DNA from: a bacterium
GTDB lineage: Bacteria > CAIJMQ01 > JAADFP01
Assembly: GCA_027021085.1 (NCBI GenBank)
Contig: JALUVB010000031.1
Location: forward strand, 1-12,298
DNA length: 12,298 nucleotides
Direction of reading: 5' to 3'
Position 1 is the first letter of the stretch. Every line of letters begins with the position of its first letter. Shown here in pieces: positions 1-7,193 of the stretch. Both the position numbers and the translations under genes were made by a program. The notes beneath the pieces were generated by a model. It saw only the letters and a program-made list of their open reading frames with translations. It did not search any database and was not told the origin of the DNA.

Positions 1-241
1 CTTCCAGGCCTACGATTTCCAGTGATGGCGCAAGGTTTTGCAGGTAACAGGATACTTCCCCCTTCCCGCAGCCTACATCCAGCAGGCGGGCATGTTTAGG
101 TAAAAGAGGGAGTAGAGCCTGTGCTTTTTTCAGGTTATAGCCAGGGAGTAGATATTTTTCCAGGAAAAGCCTGAAAGGTAACAGGAAAAATCCCCCGGGA
201 GTGTTTAACTGCGCCCAGATTAGATTAAAATAATATGGCAA
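1..241 (-). CDS. SAM-dependent methyltransferase, C-terminally truncated by window edge
   Basis: Only the first 80 codons are inside the window; the gene continues past base 1. The visible product has a hydrophobic, aromatic N-terminal stretch and then, near residues 53-63, the class I methyltransferase motif I 'LLDVGCGKGE', the glycine-rich loop that binds S-adenosylmethionine. An acidic residue follows at the end of strand 2 ('IVGLE'). I chose a TTG start at 241-239 because AGGAG lies 6 bases upstream and no ATG occurs in this frame nearby. It is the last visible gene of the leftward hydrolase/phosphorylase/MBOAT/SGNH operon. The acceptor substrate cannot be told from this fragment. The reading frame stays open upstream of the TTG into the end of the preceding gene, so a longer or frameshifted N-terminus is possible (see the 25-codon ORF at 244-321). 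Confidence 0.8.
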   Translation of the reverse strand, partial: MPYYFNLIWAQLNTPGGFFLLPFRLFLEKYLLPGYNLKKAQALLPLLPKHARLLDVGCGKGEVSCYLQNLAPSLEIVGLE

Positions 242-243
242 TC

Positions 244-321
244 TTATCTCCTGGCAATACCAAATCCTGAGACAAAACTCACTGGATAAAGCAGGGGTGA
301 TTTGTTTGCATCGCTTTTCAT
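244..321 (-). other. 25-codon ORF linking SGNH gene to methyltransferase
   Basis: An ATG at 321-319 overlaps the TGA stop of the SGNH gene as ATGA, with GGGAG a few bases upstream. It opens a 25-codon frame ('MKSDANKSPLLYPVSF…') that stops at 244, two bases before the TTG start of the methyltransferase. That stop overlaps the methyltransferase ribosome binding site. Such spacing fits either a translational-coupling mini-ORF or the true N-terminus of the methyltransferase broken by a one- or two-base frameshift, real or from sequencing. The peptide has no recognisable domain. It is listed so the unusual junction is visible, not as a confirmed gene. Confidence 0.3.
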
Positions 322-1385
322 TTCTCCCATCCCTCTTTCTCCAGCCATTGGGCAAGTTCCCGGCTGAATTTTACTGCTCCTTTTTTGTTCAAATGGTTGG
401 CATCGTAAAACTCGTTTTCTTCCACCTTAAATGCTTTGCCTCCTTCCAGTACAGTATATCCCCTGCTTCTCAGGAAGGGTTTTACCTTTTCCTGGAAGAA
501 TTTATAGAGGGCGGGGTCCTCATTAAGCACTTTCTCTTCGGCTTCCCTCTGTACCGGCATCTCTATAAACAAAATTTTTAATTGCTCTTTTTCTGCCAGG
601 CGGATAATTTTAATAAAGTTTTTCCATTCTTTTTCTTTGTTTGAGGGGTGGGGAAAGAGTTTTCTATCCATGAGGTCTATTCCTTTCCATTTTTCTTCCA
701 GGTGCCCAATAGCTGCCACCCATCCCCTGCCCATGGCGTGAAAATCTTTTATCATGAATTTAGTGGAAGGTTCCCATTCCTGCACGGTATTAGGCCTGAC
801 AAGTTTTCCCGCTAACCTGCACCACCTGAGAATGTATCCCCGCAGGATATCCCTTTTTCGGTAGCTGATAAAAAAGCTTCTGGTCAGCATGTGGAAGTCA
901 TGGTAGTTAAATGACCAGGTAAGTTTTTCTGCCAGATTGCCCTTTTCCTCAATGTAAGGAGAGTAAGGGTAGTAAAACTGGAGAGGGGAAATCTCAATTA
1001 TCAGGAGTGGTATAGGTTTTACCTTTTCTATATGGTCATTTAATATGGTGTAAATATCCAGATATGACTCGGCGGGAAGGCTGAAATTAAGCAGTGTCCC
1101 GGGAGGGAGGGATAGCTCTTTTGCAATTATCCGGGGAGATATTCCGGTGAGAGTACGGGAAGTGCCCAGGACAAGAATCTTAAGGTTTTTGTTGATTTGT
1201 GGCTCCAGGTTATTTAGCCTGCTATGGATAAATTTTTTGTATACTATATTCTGGTAGAGAGGCTCCTGCATCTCGTATGGATAGGGAATCAGGTCAACGC
1301 GATAAATCACCAGCCGGTCAATGGCAAAGAACAGGGCAAGAAAAAATAAAATATAGAAGAGCCTTTTAAAATTGGAAGTAGACAA
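318..1385 (-). CDS. SGNH-hydrolase-like, AlgJ/DltD-type partner of MBOAT acyltransferase
   Basis: A 355-aa protein with an N-terminal membrane anchor (about residues 9-24, 'LFYILFFLALFFAI') followed by an extracytoplasmic domain. Residues 74-78, 'GTSRT', are the nucleophile block with Ser76. 'DANHLNKKG' near residues 328-336 supplies the Asp328/His331 pair typical of the SGNH/GDSL fold. In alginate (AlgJ/AlgX), D-alanine (DltD) and similar systems, such proteins take an acyl group passed through the membrane by an MBOAT protein and place it on a polysaccharide. The MBOAT gene lies immediately upstream and overlaps by 20 bp. The start is a TTG at 1385 with GGAGG 8 bases upstream, inside the MBOAT coding end; the next in-frame Met (residue 39) lies beyond the anchor. 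The acceptor polymer is not known. Family assignment rests on these motifs and the pairing. Confidence 0.82.
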   Translation of the reverse strand: MSTSNFKRLFYILFFLALFFAIDRLVIYRVDLIPYPYEMQEPLYQNIVYKKFIHSRLNNLEPQINKNLKILVLGTSRTLTGISPRIIAKELSLPPGTLLNFSLPAESYLDIYTILNDHIEKVKPIPLLIIEISPLQFYYPYSPYIEEKGNLAEKLTWSFNYHDFHMLTRSFFISYRKRDILRGYILRWCRLAGKLVRPNTVQEWEPSTKFMIKDFHAMGRGWVAAIGHLEEKWKGIDLMDRKLFPHPSNKEKEWKNFIKIIRLAEKEQLKILFIEMPVQREAEEKVLNEDPALYKFFQEKVKPFLRSRGYTVLEGGKAFKVEENEFYDANHLNKKGAVKFSRELAQWLEKEGWEK

Positions 1386-2781
1386 ATTCCTTCCCTCCGG
1401 TTATGCCAAAAGAGATAATCATAAAAGCTAAAATCAAGTAAAATATCCCACGCCAGCAAGGTGAGATATGTAAAATCAAATCCAGGTCACCTTTCTTAAA
1501 TTGCATTACCTCTATTACTATAAGGAACCAGGAAAAAAAGAAGAGCTGTCCCAGCCAGTATATAGAAAGGGGGGTAATCTGAAAATTGCCAAAAAGAGAA
1601 GAAGACAACGAGATTATCTGGTTTAACGAGGTGCTGCGGAATAGTAAGTAGCCAAAGGTAACCAGGTGAAAGGTGACTACCATGCTGAGAAACCCGGTAA
1701 ACCTGTTAGTCCGGTCTTTAATCCCGTTCGGCTTGAAAATTAGCCTATAGATGACCAGAAGAATTCCCCAGTAAAATCCCCAGAGAACGAAATTCCATCC
1801 GGCCCCGTGCCACAACCCTCCCAGGAGCATGGTAATCATAATGTTCCGGTAAGTGATGATTTTTCCTTTCCTGTTGCCACCCAGGGATATATACAGGTAA
1901 TCTTTCAACCAGGTGGATAGGCTTATGTGCCATCTTCGCCAGAATTCCCTCAGGTTGCGGGCAAAATAGGGAAGGTTAAAATTGAGCATGATATCAAATC
2001 CCATCAATCTTCCCAGCCCGCGTGCAATATCCGAGTAGCCGGAGAAATCGCCGTAAATCTGCAGGGAAAAGGCATAAAGAGAAATAAGTATTTCACTCCC
2101 ATAAAACGTGGCATGGCCGGCAAACACCTTATCTACTATGCGGGAAAGGTTGTCTGCTACCACTACCTTTTTATAGAGCCCCCAGATTATCAGGTAGATG
2201 CCTTCCCTCAGGAAACGGGGAGTAATCTGGCGGGGATTGAGAATCTGGGGCAGTAAATGCCGGGCTCGTTCAATAGGCCCTGCTACTAATTGCGGGAAGA
2301 AGGATACGAAAAGAGCAAAATTCAAAAAATCCCGGGTAGGGCGCATTTTTCCCCGGTAAATATCAATTGTATAACTCATGGTCTGGAAAGTATAAAAAGA
2401 AATCCCAATGGGTAAGGCAATTCTCAGAAAATAATCAGGAGCAGGCAATCCAATCCTCTGGAGAAGCCAGGTGGTGCTCTCTACAAAGAAATTAAAATAC
2501 TTGAAAAACCCAAGTATGGTGAGATTTCCTGCCACGCTTAAAATAAGAAATTTCTTCCCCGCCGGCTGTGTGGGAGAGTGATAGATTTTCAACCCGCAGA
2601 AGTAGTCCAGGACAGTGGAAGTTAAAAGAAGGGCGAGGAATCTCCAGTCCCAGTATCCGTAAAATATATAGCTTGCTATAAGAAGCAGGATATTCTGAGC
2701 ACGCAGGTGTTTGCGGAAAAGCAGATACAGCAAGTAAACCAGGGAAAAGAAAGCCCAGAATACTAAGGTATTAAAAAGCAT
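1366..2781 (-). CDS. MBOAT-family membrane-bound O-acyltransferase (AlgI-like)
   Basis: A 471-aa polytopic membrane protein of normal AlgI-type length, with about ten hydrophobic segments. Diagnostic features are 'WDWRF' near residue 44, 'PIGISFYTFQTMSYTIDIYRG' around 124-144, 'FPQLVAGPI' at 162-170, 'WRRWHISLSTWLKDYLYI' at 281-298, and 'GGLWHGAGWNF' at 321-331 with the presumed catalytic His325. Members move acetyl or other acyl groups from a cytoplasmic donor across the inner membrane to an extracytoplasmic transferase. Here the partner is the SGNH protein encoded directly downstream. The start ATG overlaps the upstream stop as TAATG and has no strong ribosome binding site, which suggests translational coupling to the phosphorylase-like gene. 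The transferred acyl group and the acceptor polymer cannot be read from sequence; no polymer synthase is visible nearby. Confidence 0.93.
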   Translation of the reverse strand: MLFNTLVFWAFFSLVYLLYLLFRKHLRAQNILLLIASYIFYGYWDWRFLALLLTSTVLDYFCGLKIYHSPTQPAGKKFLILSVAGNLTILGFFKYFNFFVESTTWLLQRIGLPAPDYFLRIALPIGISFYTFQTMSYTIDIYRGKMRPTRDFLNFALFVSFFPQLVAGPIERARHLLPQILNPRQITPRFLREGIYLIIWGLYKKVVVADNLSRIVDKVFAGHATFYGSEILISLYAFSLQIYGDFSGYSDIARGLGRLMGFDIMLNFNLPYFARNLREFWRRWHISLSTWLKDYLYISLGGNRKGKIITYRNIMITMLLGGLWHGAGWNFVLWGFYWGILLVIYRLIFKPNGIKDRTNRFTGFLSMVVTFHLVTFGYLLFRSTSLNQIISLSSSLFGNFQITPLSIYWLGQLFFFSWFLIVIEVMQFKKGDLDLILHISPCWRGIFYLILAFMIISFGITGGKEFVYFQF

Positions 2782-3410
2782 TAGCTATAAAAGTACTTCT
2801 CAAGAAAAAGAGAGATAGATTTAATTACCTGCTTCCTGCTTCTTCCCACTTTCCATATTAGTTTTGGCAGGTAAAAAGGAAGAAGAAGCCTGCTGCGAGA
2901 TGTAATATTGTCACTTACTGCTTTCACAATTGCGGTGGGAATTGCTCTTTCCCGGCAAATTTTCATCACCCAGAAAGACTCCATGTCTACGAAGGGAGGT
3001 GTTTCCTTTTCTTTCAATAATTCCAGCTTATCCAGGCACTCTATCTCTTCTTTCACCCGGGGAAAGGGAAAATTTTTGCATGTTTCTGCTATTTCTTTTA
3101 GGTAATCTTTCTCTATTTCTAATTTCTCACTGCCGTAAATGACAGCCTTTCCCAGGACCAGGGTGCCCGGGGGGAACTTTTCTCGCCTGGCTCCACAAAA
3201 CCCGGAGAGAATCACCCGGCAGGGGGAAAACCTGTCCAGTACATGAGGCAATTTTTTTATTATGTTAGCCTTCCCTACGCCGGAGAGGAAAAGGAGCACC
3301 TTTCCCTTCTCTGTCTCTCGCAGCGAAAAAGGGGTAAAGGGAGAAAGGAGAAAGAAGGAAGGAGTTTCCCAGCGGGAAGGGATAATAATGAGATAGTCAA
3401 CTCCCCTCAT
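2781..3410 (-). CDS. Nucleoside phosphorylase superfamily protein (MTA/SAH nucleosidase-like)
   Basis: A 209-aa soluble protein without a signal peptide. It carries the hallmarks of the PNP/UDP phosphorylase fold: a glycine-rich 'SGVGKANI' at residues 43-50, 'SGFCGA' at 69-74, 'PGTLVLG' at 81-87, the ribose-binding 'VDMES' at 141-145, and 'VSDN' at 165-168 with the base-contacting Asp. Members cleave glycosidic bonds of nucleosides such as methylthioadenosine or S-adenosylhomocysteine. A divergent branch (HpnG) acts on adenosylhopane. The N-terminus is shorter than in canonical MTA/SAH nucleosidases, so substrate is uncertain. The ATG at 3410 overlaps the end of the upstream hydrolase gene by 14 bp, and the stop overlaps the MBOAT start. 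The neighbouring methyltransferase makes SAH disposal conceivable, but that is inference. Confidence 0.78.
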   Translation of the reverse strand: MRGVDYLIIIPSRWETPSFFLLSPFTPFSLRETEKGKVLLFLSGVGKANIIKKLPHVLDRFSPCRVILSGFCGARREKFPPGTLVLGKAVIYGSEKLEIEKDYLKEIAETCKNFPFPRVKEEIECLDKLELLKEKETPPFVDMESFWVMKICRERAIPTAIVKAVSDNITSRSRLLLPFYLPKLIWKVGRSRKQVIKSISLFLEKYFYS

Positions 3411-4539
3411 TACTTTTCTTTGTTCCCGGGTCAGCTTCGAAAAGAAACAGGCGCGGGTCTGAATGGGTTAGTATCTTTTCTGCCGCATAGTCATCCATCA
3501 GGTAGCGCCGAAAGAAGGCAATAGAGTACTTGTTTACCACCCCTGTCACCGGGTCTTTTTCTCGCACCTCCCGCGTGGAGAAGGATTTCCCCATCTTGAG
3601 ATTAAATGTTCCGGCTCCGCCAAAGTTGAGATGTTTTGCTCCCTTTACCCCCAGGAGAAACTTGGGAGGATTAGCCAGTATGTACTCCTGCTTCATCCCT
3701 TCGCTCTTCCCGGGGCTGGTGGGGTCAAGTAGGACCATGGTTTCCTTTTCTCCAAATACAATCATCACTGGTATTTTTAGGCGCGAGATGCCTGTTCCCC
3801 AGCGAGATTTGCCAGGGTTTCCGGCAATGGGGATGGCAGCCTTGATTCTTTTATCGTGGTACCAGGGGATGCTTCCTGAAACTGCCAGGGTAGTCCATGC
3901 TCCAAACGATACTCCCATCATGCCAATCTTTTCCGGAAGCATGGTATGGTAAAAAGGGCTTTTTGAATCGGCATTTAGCTTCAGCAGGTAATCTATGGTG
4001 GCAGATATTTCCACTGGCCGGTGTTTGTATTTCATTGCCTGCCTGTCTCCCTGCGAGACTCTCTTGCTTCCCCTGCGTGCCCACCTGAGCCAGTCCATAA
4101 CTTTAACGTTGAGCTTTCTATCCGAGCGGGAAGCAATAAATTCATCGCTGTGGTCAGGCCCGGCTGCGATAAAACCAGACGAGGCTAATTCTTCCGCGTA
4201 AACTGCCAGGGAGGTGGCAGATACACCAGCGCCGTGCGAAAGAATAACCAGTGGAAACGGCCCCTTTAGAGGAGCGGCATCTTTTGCCACATCCGCAGCG
4301 AACTCTCTTCCCACTGAAAAGTATTTCATGGGCGCAGGTTTCTCCCTGGTAGGATACCAGATGGCTATGGTTAACGGTTCCTTGCCGGGACGTGGTGCCT
4401 TGAGAATCCGAAAACCCGCGTTGTAGCGAGCTGTTGCGTGTACATCTTTTTCTCCCGCAATACCACCGGAACATAATCCGGATAGCAAGAGGAAAGCAAT
4501 AAAGAGCTGGATAAAGAATTTCTTGTTCAACATCTTCAT
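3397..4539 (-). CDS. Exported alpha/beta hydrolase, dienelactone hydrolase / PAF-acetylhydrolase-like
   Basis: A 380-aa protein from the ATG at 4539. Residues 1-28 form a Sec signal peptide with a lysine-containing start, the hydrophobic core 'FFIQLFIAFLLLSGL' and probable cleavage after 'GIA'. The Cys at 23 is not in a good lipobox, so a lipoprotein is unlikely. The mature part has an alpha/beta-hydrolase core: 'VILSHGAG' (98-105, oxyanion hole), nucleophile elbow 'GVSFGA' (Ser211), 'PVMIVFGEKE' (257-266, acid-residue strand) and 'GAKHLNF' with His303. This arrangement resembles secreted PAF-acetylhydrolase or dienelactone-hydrolase-like esterases. An in-frame GTG at 4632 would add 31 residues before the signal peptide, which is less likely. 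The ATG lacks a good ribosome binding site but overlaps the stop of a 39-codon upstream ORF as ATGA. It is the first functional gene of the operon; substrate unknown. Confidence 0.85.
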   Translation of the reverse strand: MKMLNKKFFIQLFIAFLLLSGLCSGGIAGEKDVHATARYNAGFRILKAPRPGKEPLTIAIWYPTREKPAPMKYFSVGREFAADVAKDAAPLKGPFPLVILSHGAGVSATSLAVYAEELASSGFIAAGPDHSDEFIASRSDRKLNVKVMDWLRWARRGSKRVSQGDRQAMKYKHRPVEISATIDYLLKLNADSKSPFYHTMLPEKIGMMGVSFGAWTTLAVSGSIPWYHDKRIKAAIPIAGNPGKSRWGTGISRLKIPVMIVFGEKETMVLLDPTSPGKSEGMKQEYILANPPKFLLGVKGAKHLNFGGAGTFNLKMGKSFSTREVREKDPVTGVVNKYSIAFFRRYLMDDYAAEKILTHSDPRLFLFEADPGTKKSNEGS

Positions 4540-4655
4540 AGGGTAGCCAGGGGAACTTTTACGGCTTTCCCCCGGCTTATTCTGCCGGCAAAACCTTCCT
4601 GAACGGGTGTCCTTCTTACTGGGCAGGTACACTTATTCCACTCTTCCCCATGCAT
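4536..4655 (-). other. 39-codon leader ORF upstream of hydrolase
   Basis: The ATG at 4655-4653 is preceded by a good AGGGAG ribosome binding site and lies about 46 bases after the predicted transcription start. The frame encodes 39 residues ('MHGEEWNKCTCPVRRTPVQE…') and its TGA overlaps the hydrolase ATG as ATGA. The hydrolase start has no obvious binding site of its own, so this ORF could deliver ribosomes to it. The peptide has a CxC motif and many basic residues and matches no family I recognise. It could also be chance. Confidence 0.35.
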
Positions 4656-4707
4656 GACTTCTCCCTTTGCTGGCTCGGCAAGGAATTGCTACAGGATTCT
4701 GTAAAAG

Positions 4708-4736
4708 AGTATAAGGTAATTTTCCCTTTTTTTCAA
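4708..4736 (-). promoter_or_regulatory. Sigma-70-type promoter of hydrolase–MBOAT operon
   Basis: Reading leftward, TTGAAA (4736-4731) and TATACT (4713-4708) are separated by exactly 17 bases. This is close to the sigma-70 consensus. Predicted transcription starts near 4701, leaving a short 5' leader before the 39-codon ORF and the hydrolase gene. It marks the start of a transcription unit separate from the iron operon, although read-through from the glycosyltransferase gene is possible because no convincing terminator lies between. Confidence 0.7.
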
Positions 4737-4792
4737 GCAACCGAGTTGTGTCTCGCAGGTTCTTTTCTCTTCGCGTATATAAAACTGCCGGA

Positions 4793-6361
4793 TTACCTGC
4801 GGGGTGCATAGATAAAAACTTCTTTACCTTTGATATTTTTCCTGTAGAGTAAAAAGAGGTTTTCCTGCTGGATTATTTTTCTCAATTTTCTCGCTTCGTG
4901 AGATTGGGGAGAGTAATAAATAATATCGTAATCCATTCCTTTTTTGTAATTATCCAGGTAAATTACCTGGTAGGGGCCGTGGACATAGCCGGTCTCAGGG
5001 ATAGTTAATTCAATAACCTGCGGCCAGGTAGTGAGAACCGTGGCTCCCGGGAATTTAGTCTCTATGTAGCGGTCAGCCGAAAGATGGCTTTTTACCAGGT
5101 GTGCATACTCCAGGTTATTTTCAAGTTTTGCTCCACTCCCCTCCCCGCTTACCTGCCTGGTACCGCTCCAGCCGGTTATCTCCAGAAGCATAACCAGCGC
5201 AACAAGAATTATCTTTTCCCGGGAGCTAAAGTATCCCCGGCGCGGACGGTGTTTCACACTCTCTGCCATCCCGGAGAGAAGGGATGCGGACTTTGATGCA
5301 GGAAGCTCCCCCAGGGAAAGGGAGAAAACCAGGAAGAAAAAGGGGTAAAGGGGAAGAAGGTAGCGAGGCAGGGAGGAGGTTAAGAGAGAATAAAAAGAAA
5401 GAGTAGTTATAAAGAAAACGAAAGTGAACAAGTATACAAAGGATGCTGATGCTTTTTTTGAGAGGTAGATAAGGAAGAGGATAAAAACCAGAACAGCAAG
5501 CGGAAGAGATGCGGGTAAAAATATAATGAGAAGAGAGAAAAGTATTGCTAAAAGCAAAAGCGTAATTCCCGGCAGCTTGTTCTTCCAGGTAAGCAGGGCA
5601 AGAAAAGAAAAGGGTATAATCAGGGAAAGTTTGGCAGGCAGTTCCTTCATGTTCTGGAGAAAAAGAAAGAGAATTTCTTTCAGGTTGAAGGTAATTTTTC
5701 TCTGGAATGCCAGGTAGGGCGGATAAAGTGCCCAGCCTGTTTTAAGTTGGTGGATTAGTAGCCAGGCGGATATGAGCAATAAAGGAAAGAATATCCAGGG
5801 GAGGTCATTCTTTCTTAATTTTCCCCGGCTGGTTACCAGATGAGCAATGAGAAGGGAAAGGAAAAAGATAATCCCGCTGATTTTGGTAAGGAGAAGCAGG
5901 GTTAACCCGAAAGTAAGCAAGGTTTTATTACCCTTAAGGTATTGGTAAAAAGAGAAAAGCATGAATGTGGTGAGAGGTATTTCCAGGTTTAATATTCCGG
6001 ACTGGGCAAAGAAAAGAGGGGAAATAAAAAGCAGGAGAGGCGGTGCCCAGGGAGGGATGTTAATCTTTAATTCTTTTCCTATGAGGTAGGTATAATAAAG
6101 TGCTCCTGCTACAAAAATAAAGAGAAGAAGGCGGGATGACCAGGGATGAACTCCCAGGATTTTCCAGGTGGAAGCAAGCAAAAAGTAAAACAAGGGCGGA
6201 TGGCCGACATCATAAGGGGAGACAAAGGGATTAAAGTTGTTCTTGTATATACTTAAGGCGTGAGGAATGGTAAACCCCAGAGCATCCCAGTGATAGGGAA
6301 AGTTCAAAAATGGCAGCTTAAAAAGAAAAACAAGAAAGATGAAAATCAGAGGAATTATCAT
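4793..6361 (-). CDS. Integral membrane glycosyltransferase, GT39/ArnT-like (GT-C fold)
   Basis: A 522-aa protein with about ten hydrophobic segments through residue ~410 and a soluble C-terminal tail of about 110 residues. The N-terminal loop has 'FPYHWDALGF' (Asp26), followed by 'GHPPLFYFLLAS' (53-64) and 'SGILNLEIPLTTFMLFSFY' (121-139, Glu127). This order is that of the GT-C superfamily, which includes protein O-mannosyltransferases and ArnT and uses polyprenyl-phosphate sugars on the outer face of the membrane. Sugar and acceptor are unknown. The ATG at 6361 lies 15 bp after the DtxR-type gene, with AAGGGA some 11 bases upstream. It therefore probably shares a transcript with the iron genes, although a functional link to iron is not evident. 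The next gene downstream has its own promoter. Confidence 0.85.
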   Translation of the reverse strand: MIIPLIFIFLVFLFKLPFLNFPYHWDALGFTIPHALSIYKNNFNPFVSPYDVGHPPLFYFLLASTWKILGVHPWSSRLLLFIFVAGALYYTYLIGKELKINIPPWAPPLLLFISPLFFAQSGILNLEIPLTTFMLFSFYQYLKGNKTLLTFGLTLLLLTKISGIIFFLSLLIAHLVTSRGKLRKNDLPWIFFPLLLISAWLLIHQLKTGWALYPPYLAFQRKITFNLKEILFLFLQNMKELPAKLSLIIPFSFLALLTWKNKLPGITLLLLAILFSLLIIFLPASLPLAVLVFILFLIYLSKKASASFVYLFTFVFFITTLSFYSLLTSSLPRYLLPLYPFFFLVFSLSLGELPASKSASLLSGMAESVKHRPRRGYFSSREKIILVALVMLLEITGWSGTRQVSGEGSGAKLENNLEYAHLVKSHLSADRYIETKFPGATVLTTWPQVIELTIPETGYVHGPYQVIYLDNYKKGMDYDIIYYSPQSHEARKLRKIIQQENLFLLYRKNIKGKEVFIYAPRR

Positions 6362-6376
6362 CTACATAGTCTTCCC

Positions 6377-7021
6377 TTAGATGACCCTTACATAAATGCA
6401 AGAGGCTAATTCCTTATCCACGGCAAACTTGCTTTTTCCCACCTGGAATACATAGGAGGGAAACCTCTGCAGGAGAACAATTTCTGTCATGGGTAAGGCG
6501 CCCATAGCGATTAATTTTTGCAGGATATTACGGTCCTGTGTCTGCAGGTAGGAAATTCGCGCTTTCCTGTTTATTTCCAACTCTGTTAAGGGCATAATCA
6601 GCTTCTCCGGTTTTCTCCTGGCATCTTTGCAGCAAGGCCCTTCCGGGATAGGTTTTCCATGTGGACAGGTGCGGGGATGCCCCAGGAGAGTGCAGATATT
6701 ATCATCCAACCCCTTATGGAGAAAATGCTCAAATTTGCAGCTTGTTTCATGCACCAATTTTTTCTTGCAGTCAAGGATATCTACCAACAGCCTTTCTGCC
6801 AGACGATGGCGTCGGACACAACTTCTTGCTTCTGCCTCGCCCTTCTCAGTTAGTTGTATCTGATTTTGCGGAGGTTTAATTTCTATGTACCCCAGGCGGG
6901 CTAAATTTTTTATCGCTTCGTCGTCTTTTAATATGCTTACCTTGCATGTCCCTTTTTTCTCTTCTACCACTTCTATCCAGAGGGCCTCCAGTATCTCTTC
7001 TGCCCTATCACTAAGCGTCAT
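6377..7021 (-). CDS. DtxR/MntR-family metal-dependent regulator with FeoA-like C-terminal domain
   Basis: The start at 7021 gives 214 aa and has GGAG 8 bases upstream. A longer frame to 7138 merely runs through the upstream zinc-ribbon gene. Residues 1-60 form a winged-helix domain. Residues 65-130 form the metal-binding and dimerisation domain: 'RRHRLAERLL' with His72 and Glu76, and 'HETSCKFEHFLHKGLDD' with Cys95, Glu98 and His99 correspond to the DtxR ligands. 'TCPHGKPIPEGPCC' follows, a segment common in this family. From about residue 143 to the end is an SH3-like FeoA-type domain. Such proteins repress iron or manganese genes when loaded with divalent metal. The gene is in the feo operon and overlaps the zinc-ribbon gene by 11 bp. 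Whether the cognate metal is Fe or Mn cannot be decided. Confidence 0.92.
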   Translation of the reverse strand: MTLSDRAEEILEALWIEVVEEKKGTCKVSILKDDEAIKNLARLGYIEIKPPQNQIQLTEKGEAEARSCVRRHRLAERLLVDILDCKKKLVHETSCKFEHFLHKGLDDNICTLLGHPRTCPHGKPIPEGPCCKDARRKPEKLIMPLTELEINRKARISYLQTQDRNILQKLIAMGALPMTEIVLLQRFPSYVFQVGKSKFAVDKELASCIYVRVI

Positions 7022-7193
7022 CTTCTCTTCTCCTTTTCTTTTTAAGTTTTTTAATAAATTCCGGCTCTTTCGGCACCTCGTACCCGCAGTTGGGACATTT
7101 AACCAGATTGCAGCCTTTTGCCAGGGGGCACCCTGCACACGCCTTCTGGGCGTGCTCCGGGTTGAATTCCATGCCGCATAGGGGACACTTCAT
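7011..7193 (-). CDS. Small seven-cysteine zinc-ribbon protein in the feo operon
   Basis: A 60-aa protein. Its ATG overlaps the feoB stop as ATGA, and its end overlaps the start of the DtxR-type gene by 11 bp. That strongly supports it being a real, co-translated gene. Cysteines lie at 3, 6, 19, 22, 28, 33 and 36: 'CPLCG' and 'CPNCGYE' knuckles flank a 'CAGCPLAKGC' segment. The C-terminus is a lysine/arginine-rich tail ('KKLKKKRRR'). The pattern suggests zinc binding, and possibly iron sensing or an Fe-S site through the central cysteines. It could be an accessory to FeoB, comparable in position but not in sequence to FeoC. The function is not established; the name describes only what is visible. 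Confidence 0.85.
   Translation of the reverse strand: MKCPLCGMEFNPEHAQKACAGCPLAKGCNLVKCPNCGYEVPKEPEFIKKLKKKRRREDDA

Noticed and set aside
4540-4632. GTG start at 4632 for the exported hydrolase
   Set aside because: It would place 31 charged residues before a clear signal peptide; the ATG at 4539 is more plausible.
4754-4801. Inverted repeat CGCAGGT…ACCTGCG as terminator of the glycosyltransferase gene
   Set aside because: A perfect 7-bp stem but with a loop of about 34 bases, one arm overlapping the stop codon, and no T-run in either direction.
7022-7138. N-terminal extension of the DtxR-type regulator to 7138
   Set aside because: The extension is the zinc-ribbon gene in another frame; a good ribosome binding site precedes ATG 7021, which begins the winged-helix domain.
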